Positions 28,187 to 37,941 of a DNA stretch of 64,000 nucleotides are shown one piece after another. The notes under the pieces were generated by a model, which was not told the origin of the DNA, ran no database searches, and saw nothing but the letters and a program-made list of their open reading frames with translations. Source of the DNA: Rhizobium rhododendri. GTDB taxonomy: Bacteria > Pseudomonadota > Alphaproteobacteria > Rhizobiales > Rhizobiaceae. Each line of letters begins with the position of its first letter. Positions within the stretch are counted from its first letter, which is position 1. Both the position numbers and the translations under genes were made by a program. The DNA lies in contig NZ_CP117267.1 of NCBI RefSeq assembly GCF_007000325.2, forward strand, positions 1,054,001 through 1,118,000, given 5' to 3'.

Positions 28187-28957
28187 TTAGAATAGTCGCC
28201 ACCAAGGCGACTTGGGGGCGGATTCCTCTATCTCCATTTCGAAAATCGGCTTTTCTTTGGGGCGCTTAATAAAAGAACGCGAAGGTTTCTTAGGCTCATA
28301 TTTTGCAATCTCGGTGTAGTAATATTGATGCTTTATTGTGGGATGCTGCAACCGATTTTCGGTAGCATAATATAATCGTTCATAAGGCTGTCCCTTGTAT
28401 TCAAAATGACAAAATAGATGGGGAAAATCATAGTAATCATCCCCATCAAAATTGACGCTTTCAACTGATTCATAAGGTATTGCGCCAATAAGAATTACCT
28501 TAGTGCCCTCCGTATTGCGGCTGTTTTCTTCCCATGTCCCATCCACCTGCTGGATGATGTGTGTCCATTGAAGGCCTAGCAGCACACCTCGATGATACGT
28601 ACCCATGAGGCCGCAACGGAACCATGGGGAAATGCCCTTTTCTTCTGTGGCATCTGGATAGCAGTCCACGCGGGCGACATCATGGATAATTGCGTCTGTC
28701 CCGTAGTCGTGCTGTGCTTTCTCCAAAAAGAATTTTTCGAAAATGGGCCGCCATTTATCACGCGCGGCGATTTTCTGTTCTGGTGTGACACGGCTCTTTT
28801 TAGGCTTGAGAGGCCAATAGCTGCCGACGAGTCCACTTAGGCTAGCGATAATCGCTAGCGCAGGCTCGTAATCAGGGGCAGCATGGTACCAGAGGCAAGC
28901 GCCAATGAGCGCGGCAACCGAACAGATAAAAAGAATGAAACCTTGGACCTTTGTCAT
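28187..28957 (-). CDS. Membrane protein with cytosolic domain, unknown function
   Basis: The 256-residue protein has two adjacent transmembrane helices (about 4-24 and 33-50) and then a soluble domain of about 200 residues rich in aromatic residues (SPWFRCGLMGTYHRGVLLGL, YYDFPHLFCHFEYKG), ending in a basic tail. The DNA is clearly more AT-rich than the core genes, pointing to foreign origin. It is divergent from the DUF2026-like gene. Membrane-anchored cargo of this kind is common among phage-defence effectors, but I see no motif that proves this, and I do not recognise the family. Confidence 0.65.
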   Translation of the reverse strand: MTKVQGFILFICSVAALIGACLWYHAAPDYEPALAIIASLSGLVGSYWPLKPKKSRVTPEQKIAARDKWRPIFEKFFLEKAQHDYGTDAIIHDVARVDCYPDATEEKGISPWFRCGLMGTYHRGVLLGLQWTHIIQQVDGTWEENSRNTEGTKVILIGAIPYESVESVNFDGDDYYDFPHLFCHFEYKGQPYERLYYATENRLQHPTIKHQYYYTEIAKYEPKKPSRSFIKRPKEKPIFEMEIEESAPKSPWWRLF

Positions 28958-29050
28958 CGCTGTAGAGCTACCGTGTTTTTCTCGCCTACGCGAGAGTATC
29001 GTTTTTAAGGCGTTCGTTGGTATCGTGAAGACTTAGACAGGGGATTGGGG

Positions 29051-29659
29051 ATGCTTATAACGCAGACGAACTACGAGCGAATTTATAAAACGATCAATTC
29101 CTTGCTGTTAAACGAAGGGTCTGACCCTTCCGTCGCCTGCATATTCTTCACGGCGTTTGGCGGTTGGATTTTAAAGCAACATTTCGGGATTGATACCCGT
29201 CCTCAAGGGGGGCTTGCTGCCTACCGGCTCGACGACGACGTTTTGATCTTTGGCGAGAAGACCGAAAACGGTTTTACCGGCGACGGGGAAGGTTTCCATT
29301 GCTGGTTAGAGGCGGATGGGTGGGTTATCGACTTCATGGCACCCGCTTGGCCGCAGTTGAAAAATACGCCGTTCCAGATTCCGGCCAAAATGTTTCAAAA
29401 GCGCAAGAGCGATATGTCAGAGTCCTTGGACGGCTTGAGCAAGTCAGGAGATTTTTTCCTCGCCGCGTCGGGCCATTCTACAATGAAACATATGCAGATT
29501 GTGACCTCTCGCCCTGCTTATGGCGACCTTGCCGATATCGCTTCGCTTTGGTTTCAGAAGCACCCTAAGAAAATGCGGTCCGAGATCGCAGTGGGAGACA
29601 GCAAAGGCAAGGTGAAAAACGTTCTCTTAACAGGAAATAGGCTTGTCGGAACTTGGTAA
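29051..29659 (+). CDS. DUF2026-like protein
   Basis: The 202-residue protein matches what I recall of the DUF2026 family: ITQTNYERIYKTINSLL at the N-terminus, CIFFTAFGGWILKQHFG, then GFHCWLEADGWVIDFMAP. A conserved Cys (about 28), a His (GFHCWLEADG) and an Asp (VIDFMAP) are arranged as in papain-like or transglutaminase folds, but catalysis is only a suggestion. ATG 29051 follows GGGGATTGGGG; a TTG 6 bp upstream is possible. It is a single gene between the membrane protein and degraded sequence. Confidence 0.65.
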   Translation: MLITQTNYERIYKTINSLLLNEGSDPSVACIFFTAFGGWILKQHFGIDTRPQGGLAAYRLDDDVLIFGEKTENGFTGDGEGFHCWLEADGWVIDFMAPAWPQLKNTPFQIPAKMFQKRKSDMSESLDGLSKSGDFFLAASGHSTMKHMQIVTSRPAYGDLADIASLWFQKHPKKMRSEIAVGDSKGKVKNVLLTGNRLVGTW

Positions 29660-30693
29660 GTCCGCAGCCGCGCTATGAGCGGCGGAACGCATCGCGGCTG
29701 CGATCTACGTTGAAATATGCCTCTATCTCCCATATCGCGGCGGCGTATGTTTCGGTTTCCCGCGCCATGTCCCAGGTATGCGCCGCCAGCTTCCAAATCC
29801 ACCGGCCCTCATTCGGATCATCCGGCCCTTGCCGCTTTCCTTTCCCAGCCGTTCGCCCGTAGTTTTGTCTGCGAAGCAGCCAAGCGGGGATTTTCGAGCA
29901 TGATGGATGAAGAGTGGCGGGCGACATGGCTTAATATCGGCCTTTTGGTGCGGAATGTTATCGGCTTTCACGATCTGGCCGAGAATGAGGACAGCCTGAC
30001 CGAGGCGTAGCGCGTGTCGTGACGTGGGATAGCAGCCTTTGAACCGCTTTTGACGCCACAGGAACAGGCCGACACCTTGCGGCGCATGGCTGATCAGATC
30101 GAGCGCCGCAGCGAAAGCGATCCTGTTAAGCGGACGTAGGAAAACCTGCAGTGACCGCAATTCGTGTCCGCTACGCTGCTATTAATGCACTGCCGATGCA
30201 TCAATAAAAATTTCGATGCACTGGGAATGCACCGAAAGCCCAACATCACGACAAATATCGTTTTGTTAATATTCGTTACATTGGATCGATTTTGAACGTT
30301 TCGCTGTGATTGGCTTCTCGGTCGGCCTGTCCCGCCAGCGGTATTCCGCGGACTTAAGGTCTCCGGATCGGCAGTATTTCGTTGCACGACTGCCAGTTCG
30401 CCCCCGAAATCGGATGTGAGGATAATAAAGACCTCACTCAACGTCTTGATTTTAAACATTATTGACTCTTCGCCGTTTGAGAGAAAATGTGTGGAAAAGA
30501 TCGATAAAAGGTTGACGGGCATGAGATTGACTGAACGCAAATTTTGCAGCGCACCATGGCATGAAGGTCCAGCACGCGGGTTCATCCAGCGCAATAGCAG
30601 TACCTATCACATCAGTAGTAATCGTTGGCCCCGGGGGCCGCCGCGCCTTTGATCGAGCGTAGCACCGCGAGTAAAAGAGTTATGGAGACGAAA
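29660..30693. other. 1-kb region of degraded sequence before the alpA-like gene
   Basis: Short protein-like stretches occur without intact genes: on the minus strand 29673-29927 (KLAAHTWDMARETETYAAAI and so on), on the plus strand about 29870-30010 (DEEWRATWLNIGLLVRNVIG), and on the plus strand 30050-30140 (QEQADTLRRMADQIERRSES). These look like remains of mobile-element genes. The right half is AT-rich and has the 18-bp repeat pair described below. Confidence 0.4.
30185..30233. repeat. Pair of 18-bp imperfect direct repeats (ATGCACTG-N3-ATGCA-N-C)
   Basis: ATGCACTGCCGATGCATC at 30185-30202 recurs as ATGCACTGGGAATGCACC at 30216-30233, 31 bp apart (three helical turns). Each unit is itself partly palindromic (ATGCA/TGCAT). 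They lie about 450 bp before the AlpA-like gene and could be binding sites for it or for another regulator. Confidence 0.4.
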
Positions 30694-30882
30694 ATGCTGG
30701 AGCAGCAGATTTTCCTGACGGGCCCCCAAGTACAGCGGCGGTACCAAATTACTGAAATGACCCTCTGGCGTTGGCAAAGGGACAAACGACTGAACTTCCC
30801 AATGCCGATGCGCGTCAACCGACGCAGGCTCTATCTCGAGCAAGACTTAGTGGCCTGGGAGCTTGCACGAAAGAACCCGTAA
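30694..30882 (+). CDS. AlpA-like excisionase/regulator
   Basis: The 62-residue protein has a MerR/AlpA-type winged helix-turn-helix: FLTGPQVQRRYQITEMTLWRW, then a wing PMPMRVNRRRLYLEQDLVAWE. AlpA-type proteins help excision of integrated elements, often by activating or assisting the integrase. ATG 30694 follows GGAG; an ATG 12 bp upstream is possible. It lies convergent to the integrase, with a palindromic terminator between them. Confidence 0.75.
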   Translation: MLEQQIFLTGPQVQRRYQITEMTLWRWQRDKRLNFPMPMRVNRRRLYLEQDLVAWELARKNP

Positions 30883-30917
30883 AACGGTTTCCTGCCACGA
30901 TGAGGTAACCTTGAAAA

Positions 30918-30951
30918 AAACTAGGCCGGCAAACGTTTGCAGGCCTAGTTT
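30918..30951. terminator. Bidirectional terminator between alpA-like gene and integrase
   Basis: AAACTAGGCC / GGCCTAGTTT flank an inner GCAAAC / GTTTGC stem. The whole 34-bp palindrome has one mismatched pair, with A/T runs on both sides. It separates convergent genes and can terminate both transcripts. Confidence 0.75.
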
Positions 30952-30971
30952 CATATGTCTCAATGGCGAGC

Positions 30972-32240
30972 TTAAGAGCCTTTGACGAACTGCTCGATCC
31001 GGTTGTGCCAGCGGCACAGAGCTTCGTATTTCTCGTTTATGTAAGCATACTGGTTATAAACGGCGGCAACACCGCTGACTTCCCCACTGACATGATTCAA
31101 GACTGCTTCGCAGACGTGCGGAAGAACCTTCATCTTAGCCATCTCTGTTGTTCCGGTTCGGCGAAGGTCATGAAGGGTCCACCTCGGGATGGATATCGTT
31201 GAGGTTTGTTCCGGAGAGGCACCCGCGGCCGATCCTTCAGCCCGTGCGATATCGAGCATCCTCTTATCAAGGTAAGTTTTAGCGTTGCTGAAGCCCGAAA
31301 ATTGGCTCCGGTCATTTGTGGTGAATAGGAGTCCACTAGAGCCGCGCAGTCTAGGTAGACCTTGCATAAGCCGCTTCATTTGTGGTGTGCATGGATGTAG
31401 GTGTCCTTTGCGATTCTTCGAGCGATCAGCTGGAACTTCCCATATAGTGCCGAAGTCTGGATCATCGTAGAACTCGGAATACAGCGCTCCAGCGACTTCG
31501 TTTACTCGCGTCATCGACATCAAAACCATTTTGACCAAGTCACCGTAAGGGTAGCCGTAGTCATCGCACGCCAGCCAAAGCCAGCGGATTTCCGATTGGT
31601 TAAGTTTCCGTGTTCGGATCGATTCTGCGGTCGGTTTCACGAGCAGAGTGGTGGGCGTGGCGGGGATCAAGTCCTGCGGGACGCACCACTTGAAGAACGT
31701 CGATAAGACTGGCAGTGCCCTGTTTGCGGCAACTGGCGATCCCGCTGCGGCGATGCCAGCAATTAATTCGAAAAGTTCCGACCGGGTAATAGAGGATAGC
31801 AATCGGTCGGCGAGCCCTTGGAAGTGGTTTCGATAGAAGCCCTCCTTTGTGGCGACGGTACTGGGCCGATTTTGCACTTTGCAATATGTTTCGATATATT
31901 CCGCCCAAGCGTCTTTGAAAAGCTTTGCGCCCGCGACTTGAGCCGTGGCCACTGCCTCGGCCACCTTAGGTGTTCTCTGGTCAGCCCCGATGTTGATCCC
32001 AGCCTCAAGGTCGGCCGCATATTTTACCGCTGCCGCTCGGGCTGTCGTATGCGAGCAGTCAGGATATCTGCCTATCGTAATTTTTCCGCCGCCGAATTTA
32101 GAGTAGCGGAAGGCCCAGCTTTTTTGGCCCGTAGGTTGCACGACTAGATAGAGGCCAAGAATTATTCCTTCAGGAATCTCCTGCCGCTTGGCCGGCCGAG
32201 GCAGTCTGTCGATATTTTTAATGTCGAGCGCTTCGCGCAT
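30972..32240 (-). CDS. Tyrosine-type site-specific integrase of the island
   Basis: The 422-residue protein is a P4-like integrase. Its N-terminal arm-binding domain (about 1-100) contains the typical YLVVQPTGQKSWAFRYSKFG, a core-binding domain spans about 110-205, and the catalytic domain follows. Catalytic residues are visible as the first Arg in SMTRVNEVAGALY, H-x-x-R in LHDLRRTGTTE, His in VLNHVSGE and Tyr in AAVYNQYAY. It would recombine attP with the 3' end of tRNA-Trp. The gene lies 186 bp from attR and reads away from it. Confidence 0.93.
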   Translation of the reverse strand: MREALDIKNIDRLPRPAKRQEIPEGIILGLYLVVQPTGQKSWAFRYSKFGGGKITIGRYPDCSHTTARAAAVKYAADLEAGINIGADQRTPKVAEAVATAQVAGAKLFKDAWAEYIETYCKVQNRPSTVATKEGFYRNHFQGLADRLLSSITRSELFELIAGIAAAGSPVAANRALPVLSTFFKWCVPQDLIPATPTTLLVKPTAESIRTRKLNQSEIRWLWLACDDYGYPYGDLVKMVLMSMTRVNEVAGALYSEFYDDPDFGTIWEVPADRSKNRKGHLHPCTPQMKRLMQGLPRLRGSSGLLFTTNDRSQFSGFSNAKTYLDKRMLDIARAEGSAAGASPEQTSTISIPRWTLHDLRRTGTTEMAKMKVLPHVCEAVLNHVSGEVSGVAAVYNQYAYINEKYEALCRWHNRIEQFVKGS

Positions 32241-32425
32241 TAGATGCTCCCTTTTGAAAACTGTGGATAACCAGGGTAAGTCCCCGGGTAAAAACCGAAG
32301 CGTTAGCGCGCGTGCCTCACTGTTAGGTATAGCATCTTGAGAAATGAAAATAAAGTAATAATGTCAACGGCTTAGATGTCTGCTATTGTCATGTAGTGTG
32401 TTGCTGTGTTAGGAACGGGCCGAAA

Positions 32426-32473
32426 TCTCCAAAACCGCAGGTCGTAGGTTCGAGCTCTGCTGCCCCTGCCATT
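32426..32473 (+). repeat. attR core (duplicate of tRNA-Trp 3' part)
   Basis: A copy of 4745-4792 with one mismatch at 32455 (T for C). It covers the anticodon arm, T-arm and acceptor end but lacks the tRNA 5' half, so it is not a functional tRNA. It marks the right boundary of the island. Confidence 0.9.
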
Positions 32474-32744
32474 TTCCAGAACTCTCGACCATAGCAAGTG
32501 CCTGGCAAATGCCAGGTCAGCATCGACATATGGCTCCTCACATCTTGATCTCGGCGCTGTAGCCTGCATCTGACGCGGCAAATATTTCGTCGGTATCTTG
32601 ATCGGTATTCGATCGACCCACATCTGCTCCTCAGTATCCATGTCAGGCATTGACCGCGACGGTCCATGCCCGCCAATCTGCATTTGCATGGAAGCGTAGA
32701 GCCTTAAATGCCGGGTAATTGATCTTGGAGCCGAGACTGCCGTT

Positions 32745-33566
32745 GTGGCTCATCCCTGTCACCAACGCATAACCGTCAGGAAAATTGGATTGAAAACGGA
32801 CTATGCCTTTCCAACTGCCGGTTCCCGTATTCGGGTCATAGATCTCGAAACCGGCGGCAACGGCCCCAATGATGTCTGCGAGATCGGCTGGCAGGATGTG
32901 AGGCTCGGGGTGGACGGTCTGTGGCATGTTGGAGAAGAGCGCGGCGGCCTGATGGTCAATCCCGGCCGCCCGATCTCAGCCGAGACGATGGCAATCCATC
33001 ATATAATCGACGAGGACGTCTCGGACGCGCCATTGTGGAGGGATGTCGCCGGGCGTGTGCTGAGGCCGGAGGGCGGCGTGCTGGCCTTGGCGGCCCACCG
33101 TGCGTCTTTCGAGCAGCGCTACTGCACACCACGCCATAGCCGCGGCGCGGCTTGGATATGCACCTGGAAATGCTCTCTCCGCGTCTGGCCCCACCTTGCG
33201 AGCTTCTCGAACCAGATGCTGCGCTACCAGAGGATGCCGGAGGGCCTTGTCCGCGAGCTCGGCCTGCCAGCCCATCGGGCAACACCCGATGCCTATGTTA
33301 CCGCTCACCATTTGCGTGACCTGTTGAACGCAGCCCCGCTTGAGCAGCTTCTTGCCTGGAGCATGGAGCCAGGGCTTTTGCCTCGGGTTCGCTCAGGACC
33401 CGACCGCGGCAAGGGCTGGGACCGTCTGAGCCCGGAAGCGCTGCGGGAATTTGCCAAAGACCGCGATGTCGATATCCGCTTCAGCGCCGAAACCGAATTG
33501 CGCCGCAGGGAAGGGACAGGTCCTCTGCCTATTGTTCCTCCAATAGGGCAGGGAAGCCTGTTTTGA
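32745..33566 (+). CDS. DnaQ-like DEDDh 3'-5' exonuclease
   Basis: The protein (up to 273 residues) has the exonuclease I motif VIDLETGG (about 29-36, Asp and Glu ligands), a middle Asp region and the ExoIII motif HRATPDAYVTA (H-x4-D), the DEDDh set of DnaQ/ExoX-type enzymes. These remove nucleotides from 3' ends in proofreading or repair. The first about 25 codons do not look conserved, so the true start may be nearer 32787-32830, possibly a non-ATG codon. It is the first gene right of the island, transcribed away from attR. Confidence 0.75.
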   Translation: MAHPCHQRITVRKIGLKTDYAFPTAGSRIRVIDLETGGNGPNDVCEIGWQDVRLGVDGLWHVGEERGGLMVNPGRPISAETMAIHHIIDEDVSDAPLWRDVAGRVLRPEGGVLALAAHRASFEQRYCTPRHSRGAAWICTWKCSLRVWPHLASFSNQMLRYQRMPEGLVRELGLPAHRATPDAYVTAHHLRDLLNAAPLEQLLAWSMEPGLLPRVRSGPDRGKGWDRLSPEALREFAKDRDVDIRFSAETELRRREGTGPLPIVPPIGQGSLF

Positions 33567-33697
33567 CGTACGGAGACGGTGATGATTCAAGGAGCGGAAT
33601 CGCCGCAAATGGGCTGGACAAGCTTTCTTCGGGCACATGCATCTTTTTCGCGGGAATTGCGTTGTTAGGCTTTAGATTAAACCGAAAGGCAACGACC

Positions 33698-34120
33698 ATG
33701 GATCCGATTACCAAAACCGCCGGCGCCGAAGACAAGCTGCAGTCGCATCTAGCCGAGATGGAAGCCCGGGCGATGGATGGCGGCCCAGCGCTGCTCGATG
33801 CTCCCCGCATCGACCGCCAGGCTCGCCTGCAGGCGCTCAAGGAGGAGGTTGCCGATCTGCAGCAGACGGTGGCCGGCATAAAGGCGAGGGTGGCCCGCAC
33901 GCGGCAGCAAGCGGTATCGGTGGTGAAGTCGGGAGCGGAATGGGCGGATGCCAGCGCGCATGCGCAGCTCGGTTCCTACCCTTGGGCAAAGCTGGCTGGA
34001 GCCTCGGCCGCCACATTCGTCGGCACCAGGATTTTGCGCATGCTTCCCCTCGGCGGCATTCTCTCCATTGCAGCACCGCTGATCATCTCCCAGATCAAGG
34101 CAAGGAATGCCAAGCGCTAA
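33698..34120 (+). CDS. Conserved small protein with coiled coil and C-terminal membrane segment
   Basis: The 140-residue protein has a helical, probably coiled-coil part (about 40-75: RQARLQALKEEVADLQQTVA) and a hydrophobic C-terminal segment (about 108-132: MLPLGGILSIAAPLIIS). ATG 33698 is chosen because the frame upstream is not protein-like. The build resembles small stress-related membrane-associated proteins of rhizobia, but the function is unknown. Confidence 0.65.
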   Translation: MDPITKTAGAEDKLQSHLAEMEARAMDGGPALLDAPRIDRQARLQALKEEVADLQQTVAGIKARVARTRQQAVSVVKSGAEWADASAHAQLGSYPWAKLAGASAATFVGTRILRMLPLGGILSIAAPLIISQIKARNAKR

Positions 34121-34250
34121 ATTTGAGTTCACCGATTTCCCGCCATGCGATCCCGTTTGAAATCGCATGGCGGGCGTGCCTCAGGCGAGAGGCCTTCACC
34201 TGCGGTGATCGCCCATCCGGACATAAAACGTTAATTATTACTCTTTGACG

Positions 34251-34279
34251 TTGACATCCCCGGTGGTTACGCCTATCTA
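34251..34279 (+). promoter_or_regulatory. Strong sigma-70-type promoter of the cold-shock gene
   Basis: TTGACA (34251-34256), a 17-bp spacer and TATCTA (34274-34279) match the consensus closely. They would give a leader of roughly 145 nt before the csp start, like the temperature-sensing leaders of cspA-type genes. Confidence 0.75.
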
Positions 34280-34431
34280 GAGTTCATCGATCTTTTGCTT
34301 GCTGAACTTTGGTTGCCGCGCGATTAGCACCGCGCCTGACGAACTTCCCTTTCAAAATACATCGTTATCACCGCCTGCAGTGCTCATGGCATTGCGGTAT
34401 TCTAAAAATGCTTTGAAAAGGGTTCATCATC

Positions 34432-34641
34432 ATGACCACAGGCACAGTAAAATGGTTCAATTCCACTAAGGGCTTCGGCTTCATCCAGCCTGACAACGGC
34501 GGCGACGATGCTTTCGTCCATATCTCCGCTGTAGAGCGTGCTGGTATGCGCGAAATCGTTGAAGGCCAGAAGGTCAGCTACGACCTCGAGCGCGACAACA
34601 AGTCGGGCAAGATGTCTGCTTGCAACCTCCAGGCTGCATAA
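34432..34641 (+). CDS. Cold-shock protein (CspA family)
   Basis: The 69-residue protein is one OB-fold cold-shock domain with RNP1 KGFGFIQP (about 14-21) and RNP2-like DAFVHIS (about 28-34), the single-strand RNA/DNA-binding surface. It acts as an RNA chaperone. ATG 34432 follows GAAAAGGG. It has its own promoter, long leader and terminator, so it is a single transcription unit. Confidence 0.95.
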   Translation: MTTGTVKWFNSTKGFGFIQPDNGGDDAFVHISAVERAGMREIVEGQKVSYDLERDNKSGKMSACNLQAA

Positions 34642-34705
34642 TTTAAAGCTTTCTTCTTCGCCTTGACCACGGATGTACTGGCACTGCGACGAAAGAAATC
34701 TCTTT

Positions 34706-34730
34706 AAGGCCGGGTTTTCCCGGCCTTTTT
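34706..34730 (+). terminator. Intrinsic terminator after csp
   Basis: AAGGCCGGG - TTTT - CCCGGCCTT, with a perfect 9-bp stem, is followed by a further TTT. Confidence 0.9.
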
Positions 34731-34762
34731 CACGTTTTCTAATATTGCGATAGGACCCCGTC

Positions 34763-34987
34763 ATGGCAAATGAAACATCGAAATCCCGCGAAGAAGCCGA
34801 AATCGCGTTCGCAGGGACGCAGACCCATTTCTATGCGCGCGGCCAAGCCGCTGAAGAACTCGACGCCATGGTCGCCGACCGCGAATCCAAGACCGCGCGC
34901 TTGCGCGAAGCCCGTCTCGCCAAGGATCGCCGCGATATGATTGCCGCGACCGCAGCAAGGCTTCAGAAGCGCTCTGCGAAAGCCTGA
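34763..34987 (+). CDS. Small helical protein of unknown function
   Basis: The 74-residue protein is almost entirely charged and helical (EAEIAFAGTQTHFYARGQAA and SKTARLREARLAKDRRDM). It follows the csp terminator by 32 bp and is itself followed by a strong terminator, which supports a real gene. Family not recognised. Confidence 0.6.
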   Translation: MANETSKSREEAEIAFAGTQTHFYARGQAAEELDAMVADRESKTARLREARLAKDRRDMIAATAARLQKRSAKA

Positions 34988-35024
34988 GCTCCCCAGTATA
35001 CGATCTGCCGTCAACGTTATTTAG

Positions 35025-35051
35025 AGGCTGCGAAACCGTCGCAGCCTTTTT
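35025..35051 (+). terminator. Intrinsic terminator
   Basis: AGGCTGCGA and TCGCAGCCT form a perfect 9-bp stem with a 5-nt loop, followed by TTTT. It ends the 74-residue protein gene. The remaining about 230 bp up to the next gene show no feature. Confidence 0.85.
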
Positions 35052-35279
35052 GCGTGAGACTGAATGCGTTGCAAGCGCGGTAGGTCCGCTGTGACGGCAG
35101 TTGACGCGATCCCGTCAGCGGCAACACTCCATCGCTGACAAAAGCTTCACTCAGCATTTCATTGAAATCTGTTCTACCGGTTCTGAAAATCGGTGTGGTC
35201 ACAAGCAAACGCCGATATCTGAATTAACAGATACCGGCGCCGATAATGCTGACGGATTGTAGTCGGTCGGTGGCTCCGA

Positions 35280-36166
<887 letters not shown>

Positions 36167-36352
36167 ATTCATCTCCCAATGTTGATCGTAGTTAAGAATG
36201 CCGACGACGTCGGATTGTTCCGCCTGCCAGCCGCGCCGTCGCCGCAATCTCTAGTGCGGCAACGGGCATCTCGGTTGTATCCCTGAGAGGAGCGGTCAGG
36301 ACATTTCATTGCGTGCGCTTTCACACGCAGTTCGCGGCCTGCCGGCGCTGCT

Positions 36353-37837
36353 CTAAAGCCTGTCCTCCCGGACCCAGACGCTGACGTTTCCGCCGTGCGT
36401 CGGAAACTGGCCCTTTCCGTCCTCGCCGACTTCTATCCTGTCGTCTCGTTGGCCAAGGAAATCCACGAACACGCCGCCGGCATGACCGGTGCCGAGCTCC
36501 ACAGTCTTTTCGCCGGCCTCGCCATTCGAGAGGACCACCACGCAGCCCGGCGCATCGGCGGTACCGTGGCGCACAAAGCCGATGCAATTGGGATCGTCGA
36601 ACAGGTCGGTCTGGGCGCCGTTGGCAAAGCGCTTCCTCGCTTCCACCAGTCGCGGCAGGCATTCGATCGCCGGCATGTCGACAGACCGCTCGTTGCCGTC
36701 CTTGTCATCCGTGTAGCTCGCGCCGTAGAGATCCGGATAGAAGACGCATGGTGTTCCCTGCTCACGAAGCAGGATGAGCGCGTAGGCAAGCGGCTTGAAC
36801 CACGGCTCGACGGCCGCCTCGAGGGATTGCAGCGGCTGCGTATCGTGGTTGTCGACAAGGGTGACGGCGTGCTGGGGAAGGGCCGACACCAGCGATCCAT
36901 CGAAGATCGTTCGCATGTCGAAATCGCCGCCCTGCTTCGACGCTTCGTGGAAGCGGTGGTGCAGCGCCACGTCGAACACCTGGAGTTGGTGGTCTACGAG
37001 CTCGAGATAGCTCTTCAGGACTTCCATGTCCGGATGCCAGTATTCGGCGACGACGAACAGGTCGCGGCCAGCGGTTTCCCTCATGTGCCCGACCCAGTCC
37101 CGGAAGAACCAGGCCGGAATGTGCTTCGCCGCATCCAGGCGGAACCCGTCTAGCGGTAGCTGCTCGGAGACCCAGCGGCCCCAGTATTTCAGCTCCTCAT
37201 AGACGGCGTTGTTCCGGAATTCGACATTGGCGCCCATCAGGTAGTCGAAGTTGCCGTTTTCTTCGTCGACCTGCTCGTTCCATTCGCCGTCGCCATACTC
37301 GTTGACGAGCCGGAAGATGCCTTTTTCGTCAGGCTCCTCGGTGACATCGACGCCGCTGAAGCACTTCATATCCCAGATGAACTTGGAGTGCGCTCCATTG
37401 CGACCAGGGAAGGTGAAGCGTGTGTAGGCCAGCGCTTGGAATGCCTCGTCCTCGATCTGCGTTCTGTCCTCCGGATTGACGCGGCGAACCTTGACGCTTT
37501 CCTTTTCGTCGGCGCCCATCTTGTGGTTCAGCACGACGTCTAGGATGACGCAAACGCCGTTGGCTTTCAGGCTAGCGGCCGCGTTTTCGAGAGCGGCCCG
37601 GTCGCCGTATTTGGTCGCCACAGTGCCCTTTTGCTCGAACTCTCCCAGATCGAACAGATCGTAGGTGTCGTAACCGACAGAATAGCCGCCGGCGGCGCCC
37701 TTGTACGCTGGCGGCAACCAGACATCGGTAATGCCGATATTCGCAAGTCTTTCTGCCTTTTCAGCCACCTCGTTCCAGAGCCGGCCTCCGTCCGGATAGT
37801 ACCAGTGAAAGAACTGCATCAGGGTGCGACCGGCCAT
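36353..37837 (-). CDS. Cytoplasmic alpha-amylase (GH13)
   Basis: The 494-residue protein has no signal peptide and all GH13 motifs in order: region [13 protein letters not shown], region [11 protein letters not shown] with the nucleophile Asp, region [13 protein letters not shown] with the acid/base Glu, and region [11 protein letters not shown] with the third Asp. The long domain B after region I ([16 protein letters not shown] ...) is typical of the bacterial liquefying/intracellular subgroup. It would hydrolyse alpha-1,4-glucans such as glycogen or maltodextrins inside the cell. It is a single gene upstream of an MFS transporter on the same strand. Confidence 0.92.
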   Translation of the reverse strand: MAGRTLMQFFHWYYPDGGRLWNEVAEKAERLANIGITDVWLPPAYKGAAGGYSVGYDTYDLFDLGEFEQKGTVATKYGDRAALENAAASLKANGVCVILDVVLNHKMGADEKESVKVRRVNPEDRTQIEDEAFQALAYTRFTFPGRNGAHSKFIWDMKCFSGVDVTEEPDEKGIFRLVNEYGDGEWNEQVDEENGNFDYLMGANVEFRNNAVYEELKYWGRWVSEQLPLDGFRLDAAKHIPAWFFRDWVGHMRETAGRDLFVVAEYWHPDMEVLKSYLELVDHQLQVFDVALHHRFHEASKQGGDFDMRTIFDGSLVSALPQHAVTLVDNHDTQPLQSLEAAVEPWFKPLAYALILLREQGTPCVFYPDLYGASYTDDKDGNERSVDMPAIECLPRLVEARKRFANGAQTDLFDDPNCIGFVRHGTADAPGCVVVLSNGEAGEKTVELGTGHAGGVFVDFLGQRDDRIEVGEDGKGQFPTHGGNVSVWVREDRL

Positions 37838-37941
37838 GTTTTTCTATTTCCTCATGAATTGACGCGCCCATAACGGTCCGTCTCCAGATCTGTTCCGCTT
37901 CTTCGCGATGCAGGACGAAGTGCACCGCCCTGAAAGCGACC

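Noticed and set aside
30094..30594. 166-codon minus-strand frame before the AlpA-like gene
   Set aside because: Composition and translation are not protein-like, it crosses the 18-bp repeats, and it has no ribosome-binding site.
32426..32473. Second tRNA-Trp gene
   Set aside because: Only the 3' part is present; the acceptor 5' strand and D-arm are missing, so it is the attR duplicate.
32643..32927. Minus-strand frame with a protein-like end (GSWKGIVRFQSNFPDGYALV)
   Set aside because: It overlaps the start of the DEDDh exonuclease gene, whose motifs are clear, and has no ribosome-binding site or partner. It could be the 3' fragment of a gene cut off near attR, but I cannot support that.
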